A DNA stretch of 11,180 nt from Thermoplasmata archaeon. GTDB lineage: Archaea; Thermoplasmatota; Thermoplasmata; Lutacidiplasmatales; UBA184. The notes under the pieces are model-generated. The model did not search any database. It was not told where the DNA came from and worked only from the letters and a program-made list of their open reading frames with translations. Shown here piece after piece: positions 5,545 through 11,180 of the stretch. The stretch is from assembly GCA_021792485.1 (NCBI GenBank), contig JAJYUO010000024.1, positions 1 to 11,180 of the forward strand. The letters run 5' to 3'. The translations under genes were made by a program, and so were the position numbers. Within the stretch, counting starts at the first letter, position 1. Every line of letters starts with the position of its first letter.

Positions 5545-6804
5545 ATGAGCACACCTGCAGCGAGCGCGCCATCGACGAACGACAGCCTCTCCGGGTCCGC
5601 TCCCCGCGGATCGAGACGCCGCGCGTTTTCGGCCGGGATGGTCGTCACGCTGGCGGTCGTCCTGCTATTGGCCGGGATCGGGGCCGGGTACGCCGTGGGG
5701 AAGTATGGCTCCGGCTCGTCCTCGGGGACGAGCGGGGCCTGCACGACGACGATTTCGGAGACCGGCTCGACCCTGATCTATCCCTACCTACAGATTCTTT
5801 CGCCGAACTACACGGCCCAGTGGCCGGGAATCTGCCTTTCCCCCGAAGGGACAGGGAGCGGCACGGGCATTAGCTCGGCCGAATCCGGGGTGGTGGATAT
5901 CGGCGGAACCGACGCGTATCTGCTCCCGTCGACGGCGGCGCAGTACAACCTGATCAACGTCCCGATCGCGATCTCCGCTCAGTTGGCCGTCTACAACCTC
6001 CCCGGGATTACGACCCACCTCAACCTCAACGGTACGATCCTCTCGATGATCTACCAAGGCGCGATCACGACGTGGAACAACCCGCTGATCGCGGCGGCGA
6101 ACCCCGGTGTGGCCCTCCCGTCGAACACGATCGTCCCGATCCACCGGTCGGACGGCAGCGGGGACACGTTCATGTGGACCTCGCTCTGCTACCTCTCCTG
6201 GTCCGGCTGGAAGCAGGGGTACGGCACCACGATTACCTGGCCGGTCGGACCCGGTGCCACCGGCAATGCCGGGATGGTCACCACCCTATCGAGCACTCCC
6301 TATGGCATCGCCTACATCGGAATCAGCTACCTGTCCGAGATCGAGGCGGACAAAGCCCTCCAGTACGCGGCCCTCGGGGACAACAACGCGAACTACAACG
6401 GTACGGTTTCCTCGACCGGCGTCGGTCAGGCGAACTACATCATGCCGACGGCCGCGAACATCAGCGCCGACGCGAACCTCGCCTTGGTGAACCTCGCTCC
6501 GCCGAGCGTGGCGATCAGCCTGATCCTCGGCGGCGTGCCGGGCGCGACCAACCTGGCACTCGGCAAGGGCGGGACGAACGCGACCGCCTCCTACCCGACC
6601 CCGTACCCGGACACGAACCTCGAGTACACCCTGATCTCGACTCATCCGAAGAGTCCGTCCCACCAGAAGTGGGTCGTGAATTTCCTCGAGTGGGCGCTGA
6701 CCTACGGTGGAACGTACACTCAGTACGCGCACTTCCTACCGCTGACCGCCGAGGTCATCGGGGAGGACATGCTGGCGCTCAATTCTGTCGAGGTAAGCGC
6801 CTAG
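5545..6804 (+). CDS. pstS: Phosphate ABC transporter substrate-binding protein PstS
   Basis: PstS binds inorganic phosphate outside the membrane and delivers it to the PstCA channel. The 419-residue protein starts with a polar, cytoplasmic-looking tail ending in RGSRRR, one hydrophobic segment (about 31-52) and a Gly/Ser linker (KYGSGSSSGTSG), so it is probably tethered by an uncleaved N-terminal anchor. There is no lipobox cysteine. Phosphate-site blocks follow in order: ETGSTLIYPYL (72-82), TGSGTGI (103-109), DIGGTDA (118-124) and the very typical HRSDGSGDTF (200-209). The C-terminal part has YTLISTHPKSPSHQKWVVNFLEWAL, usual for PstS. Cys66 and Cys97 could form an extracellular disulfide. 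It is the first gene of the operon, with a strong ribosome binding site and a long leader; pstC begins 16 bases after its TAG stop. Confidence 0.93.
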   Translation: MSTPAASAPSTNDSLSGSAPRGSRRRAFSAGMVVTLAVVLLLAGIGAGYAVGKYGSGSSSGTSGACTTTISETGSTLIYPYLQILSPNYTAQWPGICLSPEGTGSGTGISSAESGVVDIGGTDAYLLPSTAAQYNLINVPIAISAQLAVYNLPGITTHLNLNGTILSMIYQGAITTWNNPLIAAANPGVALPSNTIVPIHRSDGSGDTFMWTSLCYLSWSGWKQGYGTTITWPVGPGATGNAGMVTTLSSTPYGIAYIGISYLSEIEADKALQYAALGDNNANYNGTVSSTGVGQANYIMPTAANISADANLALVNLAPPSVAISLILGGVPGATNLALGKGGTNATASYPTPYPDTNLEYTLISTHPKSPSHQKWVVNFLEWALTYGGTYTQYAHFLPLTAEVIGEDMLALNSVEVSA

Positions 6805-6820
6805 GGCCCCGAGGATAGCG

Positions 6821-7867
6821 GTGGTCGGCGCAGGAGAAGAACCCGTTCCGGAGCCCGTGGGCCGACCGCCCACGGAGCTCCCTTCCCCTGAACGGCCCGC
6901 TGTCGCGACCGCACCGGAATCGCGCTTCCGCGCATGGCTGGGCAGTCCGCTGGCCCTCATCCCTCTCATTCTGGTCCTGGTCGTCGCGGCGGTCTTGCTG
7001 ATCGCGAGCGGCTTCCGCTACTTTGGACCCTCGTTCTGGTCCGCCGACTACAACTTCGTCCCCGGATCCCCGAACCAGTCGATTTGGGGGATAGGTGTCT
7101 TCGTCACCGGCACCGCGATCACCGCGGGATTGGCCCTGGTCCTCGCGACCGTTCTCAGCCTCGCCCTCTCGATATCGATCGTCGTCTACCTCCCGAGCAC
7201 CCCGAGCCGGATCCTCACGATCCTCACGAACCTGCTCGCGGGCATCCCGAGCGTAGTGTACGGAATCTGGGGGTTCGTCATCCTCGCCCCCTACTTCGGC
7301 CTCACACTCGAGCCGTCGCTGCGGGATGCGATCGGGTGGATCCCCGGGTTCGGGGGGCCGGAGTCCGCCATCGGGCCGCACGGGATCCTCCTCGCCGTGT
7401 TCCTCCTCACCATCATGATCATCCCGTTGACGACCGCCCTGATGCGGGAAGCGATGCGGAGCGTACCGAATGACCTCGTAGAGGCGGGGCTCGCGCTCGG
7501 AGCGACCCGGTGGGAGGTCGCCCGGCGCGTGCGCATGCGGAGCGCCCGGCTGGGGATCGGCAGCGCGATTCTCCTCGGTTTCGGTCGGGCCGTGGGGGAG
7601 AGCGTGGCGGTGGCGATGGTCATCGGGGCGGAGACGAAGCTTCCGGTGAGCCTCTACTCGGCTTCGACTACGATGGCATCCTTCATCTTCTACCAGCTCG
7701 ACAGCGCCTTCTTCTATCCGGATCTGCTCCAGTTCCTGGTCGAGATCGCGCTCGTCCTTCTCGGCATCGCCCTGGCGGTCAACCTGGTCGCCCAGCGACT
7801 GACCACGGCCGAGATCGCGACCTCCACGACCGTCGGCGCGGCCGGGGCGCCCGAGGGAGCCCGTTGA
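6821..7867 (+). CDS. pstC: Phosphate ABC transporter permease PstC
   Basis: One of the two membrane subunits forming the phosphate channel. The 348-residue protein has a Pro-rich cytoplasmic tail of about 38 residues, a first helix near 43-63, an extracellular loop with FWSADYNFVPG, then five further helices. The EAA loop that docks on PstB is EAGLALGATRWEVARRVRM, beginning near residue 221, followed by GFGRAVGES, a PstC hallmark. The LLAGIPSVVYGIWGF block also marks the Pst permease family. GTG 6821 is taken as start, with GAGG 6811-6814 as a modest ribosome binding site six bases before it. The stop TGA (7865-7867) overlaps the TTG start of pstA in TTGA, a sign of translational coupling. 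Confidence 0.92.
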   Translation: MVGAGEEPVPEPVGRPPTELPSPERPAVATAPESRFRAWLGSPLALIPLILVLVVAAVLLIASGFRYFGPSFWSADYNFVPGSPNQSIWGIGVFVTGTAITAGLALVLATVLSLALSISIVVYLPSTPSRILTILTNLLAGIPSVVYGIWGFVILAPYFGLTLEPSLRDAIGWIPGFGGPESAIGPHGILLAVFLLTIMIIPLTTALMREAMRSVPNDLVEAGLALGATRWEVARRVRMRSARLGIGSAILLGFGRAVGESVAVAMVIGAETKLPVSLYSASTTMASFIFYQLDSAFFYPDLLQFLVEIALVLLGIALAVNLVAQRLTTAEIATSTTVGAAGAPEGAR

Positions 7868-8781
7868 CCGCGTCCGTTCTCACCGCCTCCGGTCCGGACT
7901 CGGGGGCCGATCTCGTGCACAGCTCCGGCCGGATGCGCCGCAGGCTCCTGTTCGACCGGGTGATCGGGTGGGCCCTCCTGCTCGCGTTCGTCGTGGTCCT
8001 GTTCCCGCTGTTCGACATGCTCTACTGGATCGGCGCGAACGCCCTGCCGACGATGAGCTGGGGAACGCTCACCGAGAATCAGGTCGGCACCGGGGGCGGG
8101 CTCTACCCCATGATCCAGGGGACGTTCGTCATCATCGCGATCGCCACCGCGATTGCGGCCGCGCTCGGCGTGTTGGCGGCGTTCTATACGACCGAGTACG
8201 CGCCCGCACCGATCGCCCGCATCGCCCGCATCGCCGGTAACCTGCTCGCCGGCGTACCGGCGATCGTCCTCGGATACTTCGGCTACTTCCTCTTGGTCCT
8301 CTACACCGGGTGGGGCTTCACCGCGCTCGGCGCCGCCGTCACGATGGCGTTCTTCATGATCCCGTACATCTACCGGACGACGGACATCGCCCTCACGAGC
8401 GTTCCCCGCACGCAGCGGGAAGCGGCGCTGGCGATCGGCAGCCGTCGCCATCAGTACCTGGCTCGGATCGCGTTCCGGATCGCCCTCCCCACGATCCTCA
8501 CGGGGATCTTCTTCGCGATGGCGCTCGGACTCGGGGAGGCGGCCCCGATCCTCTACACCGCCGGGTTCAGCTCGACCCCGATCACGAACCTGATGCAACC
8601 GACCGGGACGCTCGCGGTCGCCATCTGGCAGTTCTACGACTTCCCGGCGACCTACGGCCACTTCCTCGCCTTGGCGTTCCAGGCGGCGTTCCTTTCGATC
8701 ATGATCGTGCTCGGACTGAACGTCGCCGTGCAGCTCCTCTCCGACCGGTACCGTCGCCGCCTGAGAGGCCTCTACCAATGA
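7864..8781 (+). CDS. pstA: Phosphate ABC transporter permease PstA
   Basis: The partner membrane subunit of PstC, 305 residues with a polar head and six predicted helices. Characteristic blocks are GTFVIIAIATAIAAALGVLAA, NLLAGVPAIVLGYFGYF, the PstB-docking EAA loop EAALAIGSRRHQYLARIAF from residue 186, and LGLGEAAPILYTAGF. The C-terminus is basic (DRYRRRLRGLY). The frame is open well upstream inside pstC, but that part is a shadow of pstC. TTG 7864 is chosen because it overlaps the pstC stop in TTGA. GTG 7915 and ATG 7933 are alternatives that would still keep the first helix. The stop overlaps the pstB start in ATGA. Confidence 0.92.
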   Translation: MTASVLTASGPDSGADLVHSSGRMRRRLLFDRVIGWALLLAFVVVLFPLFDMLYWIGANALPTMSWGTLTENQVGTGGGLYPMIQGTFVIIAIATAIAAALGVLAAFYTTEYAPAPIARIARIAGNLLAGVPAIVLGYFGYFLLVLYTGWGFTALGAAVTMAFFMIPYIYRTTDIALTSVPRTQREAALAIGSRRHQYLARIAFRIALPTILTGIFFAMALGLGEAAPILYTAGFSSTPITNLMQPTGTLAVAIWQFYDFPATYGHFLALAFQAAFLSIMIVLGLNVAVQLLSDRYRRRLRGLYQ

Positions 8782-9551
8782 ACCGGAGCGAGCCCGAACG
8801 TTCGCCGATCCTCTCGGTCGAGCAGCTAAGCGTCCTTGCGGGGGAACGCAAGATCCTCTCCGACATCTCGATCGAGTTCCCGGATCGAGACATTACCGCG
8901 ATCATCGGGCCCTCCGGCTGCGGCAAGACGACGTTCATTCGAACGCTCAACCGGATGATCGAGACGAGCCCGGGGCTCGTCGTGCAAGGAACGGTTCGCT
9001 ACCGCGGGCAGGACGTCTACGCGAGATCGGTCAACCCCGTGCTCGTCCGCCAGCGGATCGGAATGGTCTTTCAGCGGCCGACCGTCTTCCCGCTGTCGAT
9101 CTACGAAAACGTCGCGTTCGGGCTCCGCCTCCAGCGCACCGAGGAGACGGCCGTAGAACCGGTCGTCCGGCGATGCCTCGAGCGCGCGGGCCTCTGGAGC
9201 GAGATCGGCGGTCGCCTCGACCAGCCGGCGCTGGAGCTCTCGGGCGGGCAGCAGCAACGTCTGTGCATCGCCCGTGCCCTCGCTATCGAGCCGCGCGTCC
9301 TCCTGTTCGACGAGCCGACCTCGAGCCTCGATCCGATCGCCGCGCAGAAAGTCGAGGAGCTGTTCGCCGAGCTCCGCCGGGACTACGCGGTGATCATCGT
9401 CACGCACAACCTTCCTCAGGCCGCGCGGGTTGCGAGCCGAACCGCCTTCCTCTACCAAGGTCGACTGATCGAGTTCGGGCCGACCGAGGAGCTGTTCGAG
9501 CGGCCGAAGGAACGACTGACCCAGGAGTACATCACCGGGAGATTCGGATGA
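8778..9551 (+). CDS. pstB: Phosphate ABC transporter ATP-binding protein PstB
   Basis: The cytoplasmic ATPase that drives phosphate import through PstCA. All ATPase motifs are intact in 257 residues: Walker A GPSGCGKTT (44-52), Q-loop Q99 in GMVFQRPTVFPLSIYENVAFG, ABC signature LSGGQQQRL (154-162), Walker B VLLFD with catalytic E179, D-loop SSLDP, and H-loop His210 in VTHN. The FPxSIYENVA pattern after the Q-loop and the TLNRM segment near 56-60 are typical of PstB rather than of other importers. It starts at ATG 8778, overlapping the pstA stop, and ends in an ATGA overlap with phoU, so the two are likely translationally coupled. An upstream extension of the frame inside pstA is a shadow. Confidence 0.95.
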   Translation: MNRSEPERSPILSVEQLSVLAGERKILSDISIEFPDRDITAIIGPSGCGKTTFIRTLNRMIETSPGLVVQGTVRYRGQDVYARSVNPVLVRQRIGMVFQRPTVFPLSIYENVAFGLRLQRTEETAVEPVVRRCLERAGLWSEIGGRLDQPALELSGGQQQRLCIARALAIEPRVLLFDEPTSSLDPIAAQKVEELFAELRRDYAVIIVTHNLPQAARVASRTAFLYQGRLIEFGPTEELFERPKERLTQEYITGRFG

Positions 9552-10279
9552 CCGAAGGAGAGCTGGCAGAGACCGAGACCCACCGCCGACGGGAGGCCGA
9601 ACTGGGCCGACTCCGCGCTCGAGCCGACGAGATGGGCCGGTGGGCGCTCTCGATGGTCCACGACGGCTGGCAGGCGTTCCGGACGGGCGACCTCGCGCTC
9701 GCCCAGAAGGTCCTCGATCGGGACACCGAACTGGACCGGTTCGACCAGGAGATCGAGCACGAGGTCGTCGCCTTCCTGGTCACTCGCCAGCCGGCGGGAG
9801 AGGACCTTCGGGCCGCGGCCGCACTGCTCAAGACGACGACCCACCTCGACCGCATCGGCCGCCTCGGCTTCGACATCGCCCGGATCACGAACCGAGCGGA
9901 GGAGAAGGATGCTCTCGAGCTGACCGAACTGCTCGACGCGATGGACCGTACCGCGGAGGGAATGGTCCGGCAGTCGCTGGAGGCGATGGGGAAGGGTGAC
10001 GCGGACCTGGCCAAGGCCCTCTTCTCCCAGGACGACGCGATGGACCGGATGCACCGGCGCGCGACGCGGCTCGCGGTCCGAGAGATGGTCCATGACCCGC
10101 TGCTCGCCGAACGCCTCTCGGGCGAGCTCCTGGTCGCCCGCCACTTCGAGCGCATCGCCGACAACTCCTGCAAGATCTGCGAGCGCACGATCTATGCGGC
10201 GACCGGCCAGCGACGGGCGGAGTATCTCCCCCGCCATCCGTACCGGCCCTATGCCCTCGAGCAACCTCGAGGGCAGTAG
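9548..10279 (+). CDS. phoU: Phosphate transport system accessory protein PhoU
   Basis: A cytoplasmic all-helical protein that in other organisms restrains Pst transport and links it to phosphate signalling. The 243 residues show the usual tandem of two three-helix bundles. Each has an acidic metal-binding helix (KVLDRDTELDRFDQEIE near 55-71; FSQDDAMDRMHRRA near 158-171) and a later conserved helix (LLKTTTHLDRIGRLGFDIARI; LLVARHFERIADNSCKICE). Length matches the family. It is the last gene of the operon, overlapping pstB by 4 bases, and differs from the longer PhoU-like protein at 4171-5097, which has an extra N-terminal region. The final codons lie inside a perfect 10-bp hairpin. Confidence 0.92.
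   Translation: MTEGELAETETHRRREAELGRLRARADEMGRWALSMVHDGWQAFRTGDLALAQKVLDRDTELDRFDQEIEHEVVAFLVTRQPAGEDLRAAAALLKTTTHLDRIGRLGFDIARITNRAEEKDALELTELLDAMDRTAEGMVRQSLEAMGKGDADLAKALFSQDDAMDRMHRRATRLAVREMVHDPLLAERLSGELLVARHFERIADNSCKICERTIYAATGQRRAEYLPRHPYRPYALEQPRGQ
10252..10275 (+). terminator. Perfect 10-bp hairpin at the end of the pst operon
   Basis: TGCCCTCGAG (10252-10261) and CTCGAGGGCA (10266-10275) are perfect complements separated by the loop CAAC. The stem ends one base before the phoU TAG, between convergent genes, so it could help end or stabilise transcripts from both sides. No T-run follows. Termination is inferred from position and stem strength. Confidence 0.45.
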
Positions 10280-10327
10280 GAAGGTTCCGGCCGCGCGATC
10301 CTCGGCCGTGCGTCGCGAAGTCCCGAG

Positions 10328-11180
10328 TCACTCTTCGGGGCGCGGAGAGCCGGAGGCCGGGAGCTCCGGGGCGCCCTGGAGCGCCGGCACATCCTCGATG
10401 CGGACGTCCGCGACCGACGTGACCCTTCGATCGAGCGGGAGCCGGGCCAGCACGACGCCCCCATAACGCTGGTAGTAGCGCGTCGTATGGAGCGTGAGGC
10501 AGTGGCCGCCGTAGACCGGCCGTCGGGTCAGGTCCGGATCGTGCCCTCGTAGGAAGAGTGCGAGGCCGGCTTTGGCCAGAAAGTCGATCGTATCGGACTC
10601 GTGGAACGGCGGCGCTACGCCTCGACGGTTGCGGCTGGCGGCGCAATCCGCCCAGACGATCTCGGCGAGGCGCGCTCGATCCTGCGAATCGATGGCCCCG
10701 GTCCAGGGTTCCGGCCAGGGCGCCCGCGGAAAACCGGCATGCGCCAAGTACGCGCCCGACCGGCTCGTCGCGGCGATCGGTCCCCGGTTGAGGAGGCGCG
10801 AGATCTGTTCGGCGCGCTCGGCGGACGGCCCCCAGGCGGCCCCGACCTCGTCCTCGAAGGAGCGAGGCGCGACCGGCATGACGCTCGTCGTTTCGTGGTT
10901 GCCGCGGATCAGGATGACGCGAGGTGCGTGGGCCGCCGCGATCTCCAGCAGATAGAGCGCGTTGAAGACCGAACCGTTCGGGCAGTCGGCCGGGGTCCGA
11001 TCGACGTAGTCGCCCAATCCGACGAGCGCTGTTGAGCGGTCCTGAAGGAACGTTCGCACGACGCGCACCGTGCTGGGCCACTCCCCGTGCGTGTCCCCGA
11101 AGACGATCGCTTCCTTCGCGCCCGTCCTCTCGAGATCGACCCACGGGCGGGTGGAGGGGACCGAGGCCTCGAGCCGTTCG
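10328..11180 (-). CDS. PPP-family serine/threonine protein phosphatase-like metallophosphatase (N-terminus outside window)
   Basis: A calcineurin-type two-metal phosphatase, probably cytoplasmic. The visible 283 residues carry the whole metal-ligand set in order: GDTHG (codons at 11084-11098), GDYVDR (10997-11014), RGNHE (10892-10906), then HAGF and LRGHDPD toward the C-terminus. GDYVDR plus RGNHE is the signature of the PP1/PP2A (PPP) branch, so protein phosphoserine/phosphothreonine is the likely substrate, though related enzymes hydrolyse diadenosine tetraphosphate. The frame is open to the window edge, with at least 28 residues before GDTHG, so the true start is beyond 11180. GTG 11068 would omit GDTHG and is rejected as start. 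The gene converges on phoU with 48 bases between them. Confidence 0.85.
   Translation of the reverse strand, partial: ERLEASVPSTRPWVDLERTGAKEAIVFGDTHGEWPSTVRVVRTFLQDRSTALVGLGDYVDRTPADCPNGSVFNALYLLEIAAAHAPRVILIRGNHETTSVMPVAPRSFEDEVGAAWGPSAERAEQISRLLNRGPIAATSRSGAYLAHAGFPRAPWPEPWTGAIDSQDRARLAEIVWADCAASRNRRGVAPPFHESDTIDFLAKAGLALFLRGHDPDLTRRPVYGGHCLTLHTTRYYQRYGGVVLARLPLDRRVTSVADVRIEDVPALQGAPELPASGSPRPEE

Noticed and set aside
5341..5545. Group II intron, RNase P or SRP RNA as identity of the pst leader
   Set aside because: No domain V hairpin or reverse transcriptase, no RNase P conserved regions, and no SRP helix 8 motif could be found.
5318..5548. Plus-strand 76-aa frame from GTG 5318 to a TGA overlapping the pstS ATG
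   Set aside because: It starts inside the promoter island, has weaker third-position GC than real genes, uses rare-looking codons such as ATA and AGA, and is better explained as the folded pst leader. The ATGA overlap is a tempting coincidence.
7510..7863. Upstream extension of the pstA frame
   Set aside because: It lies inside pstC, is Arg/Asp/Gly-rich and matches no permease sequence. TTG 7864 gives a normal PstA length.
8310..8777. Upstream extension of the pstB frame
   Set aside because: It is a shadow of pstA, rich in His, Arg, Pro and Asp. ATG 8778 gives a full-length PstB with an ATGA overlap.
9885..11144. Long minus-strand frame of 419 residues overlapping phoU and the phosphatase
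   Set aside because: Arg/Pro/Gly-rich shadow typical of GC-rich DNA. The metallophosphatase frame holds all conserved motifs, and phoU explains the rest.
1..11180. Mobile elements, CRISPR arrays, tRNA or rRNA genes
   Set aside because: No transposase or integrase motifs, no regularly spaced repeats, and no tRNA T-loop or rRNA signature were seen in the intergenic regions.

Overview
The window looks like a high-GC archaeal chromosome segment. Archaeal signs are TATA-type promoters about 27 bases upstream of start codons with little or no leader, an archaeal-type class I fructose-1,6-bisphosphate aldolase, the archaeal/eukaryotic rRNA modification enzyme Tsr3, a PhoU-family protein of the archaeal regulator type, and a PstS held by an N-terminal membrane anchor. 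Third codon positions are strongly G/C. A Thermoplasmatota-like lineage is my guess, but the sequence alone does not fix it.

Layout. Bases 1-66 hold the end of an unknown gene. A major facilitator transporter (243-1499, +) runs tail to tail, with a 23-base overlap, into a cation diffusion facilitator (1477-2361, -). Next come the aldolase (2666-3502, +) and an overlapping tsr3 (3468-4034, +). The aldolase frame extends upstream to an ATG at 2528 behind a TATA box, but an in-frame TAG at 2636-2638 interrupts it. After an AT-rich promoter island lies a PhoU-like protein (4171-5097, +) lacking the usual AbrB DNA-binding domain.

From 5098 to 5544 there is a long gene-free stretch: hairpins, an AT-rich promoter island (about 5301-5333), and a leader of roughly 190 bases that can fold into several strong hairpins just before a good ribosome binding site. 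It leads the phosphate uptake operon pstS-pstC-pstA-pstB-phoU (5545-10279). Its last four genes are joined by 4-base stop/start overlaps, and it ends in a perfect 10-bp hairpin. Convergent to it is a PPP-family metallophosphatase (10328 to beyond the window end, -).

How it works together: PstS captures phosphate outside the cell, PstC and PstA form the channel, PstB powers it, and PhoU modulates it. The separate PhoU-like protein just upstream, the 10-base motif shared by its promoter and the pst promoter, and the folded pst leader suggest a local regulatory circuit for phosphate. That circuit is inference. No mobile element, CRISPR array, tRNA or rRNA was found.
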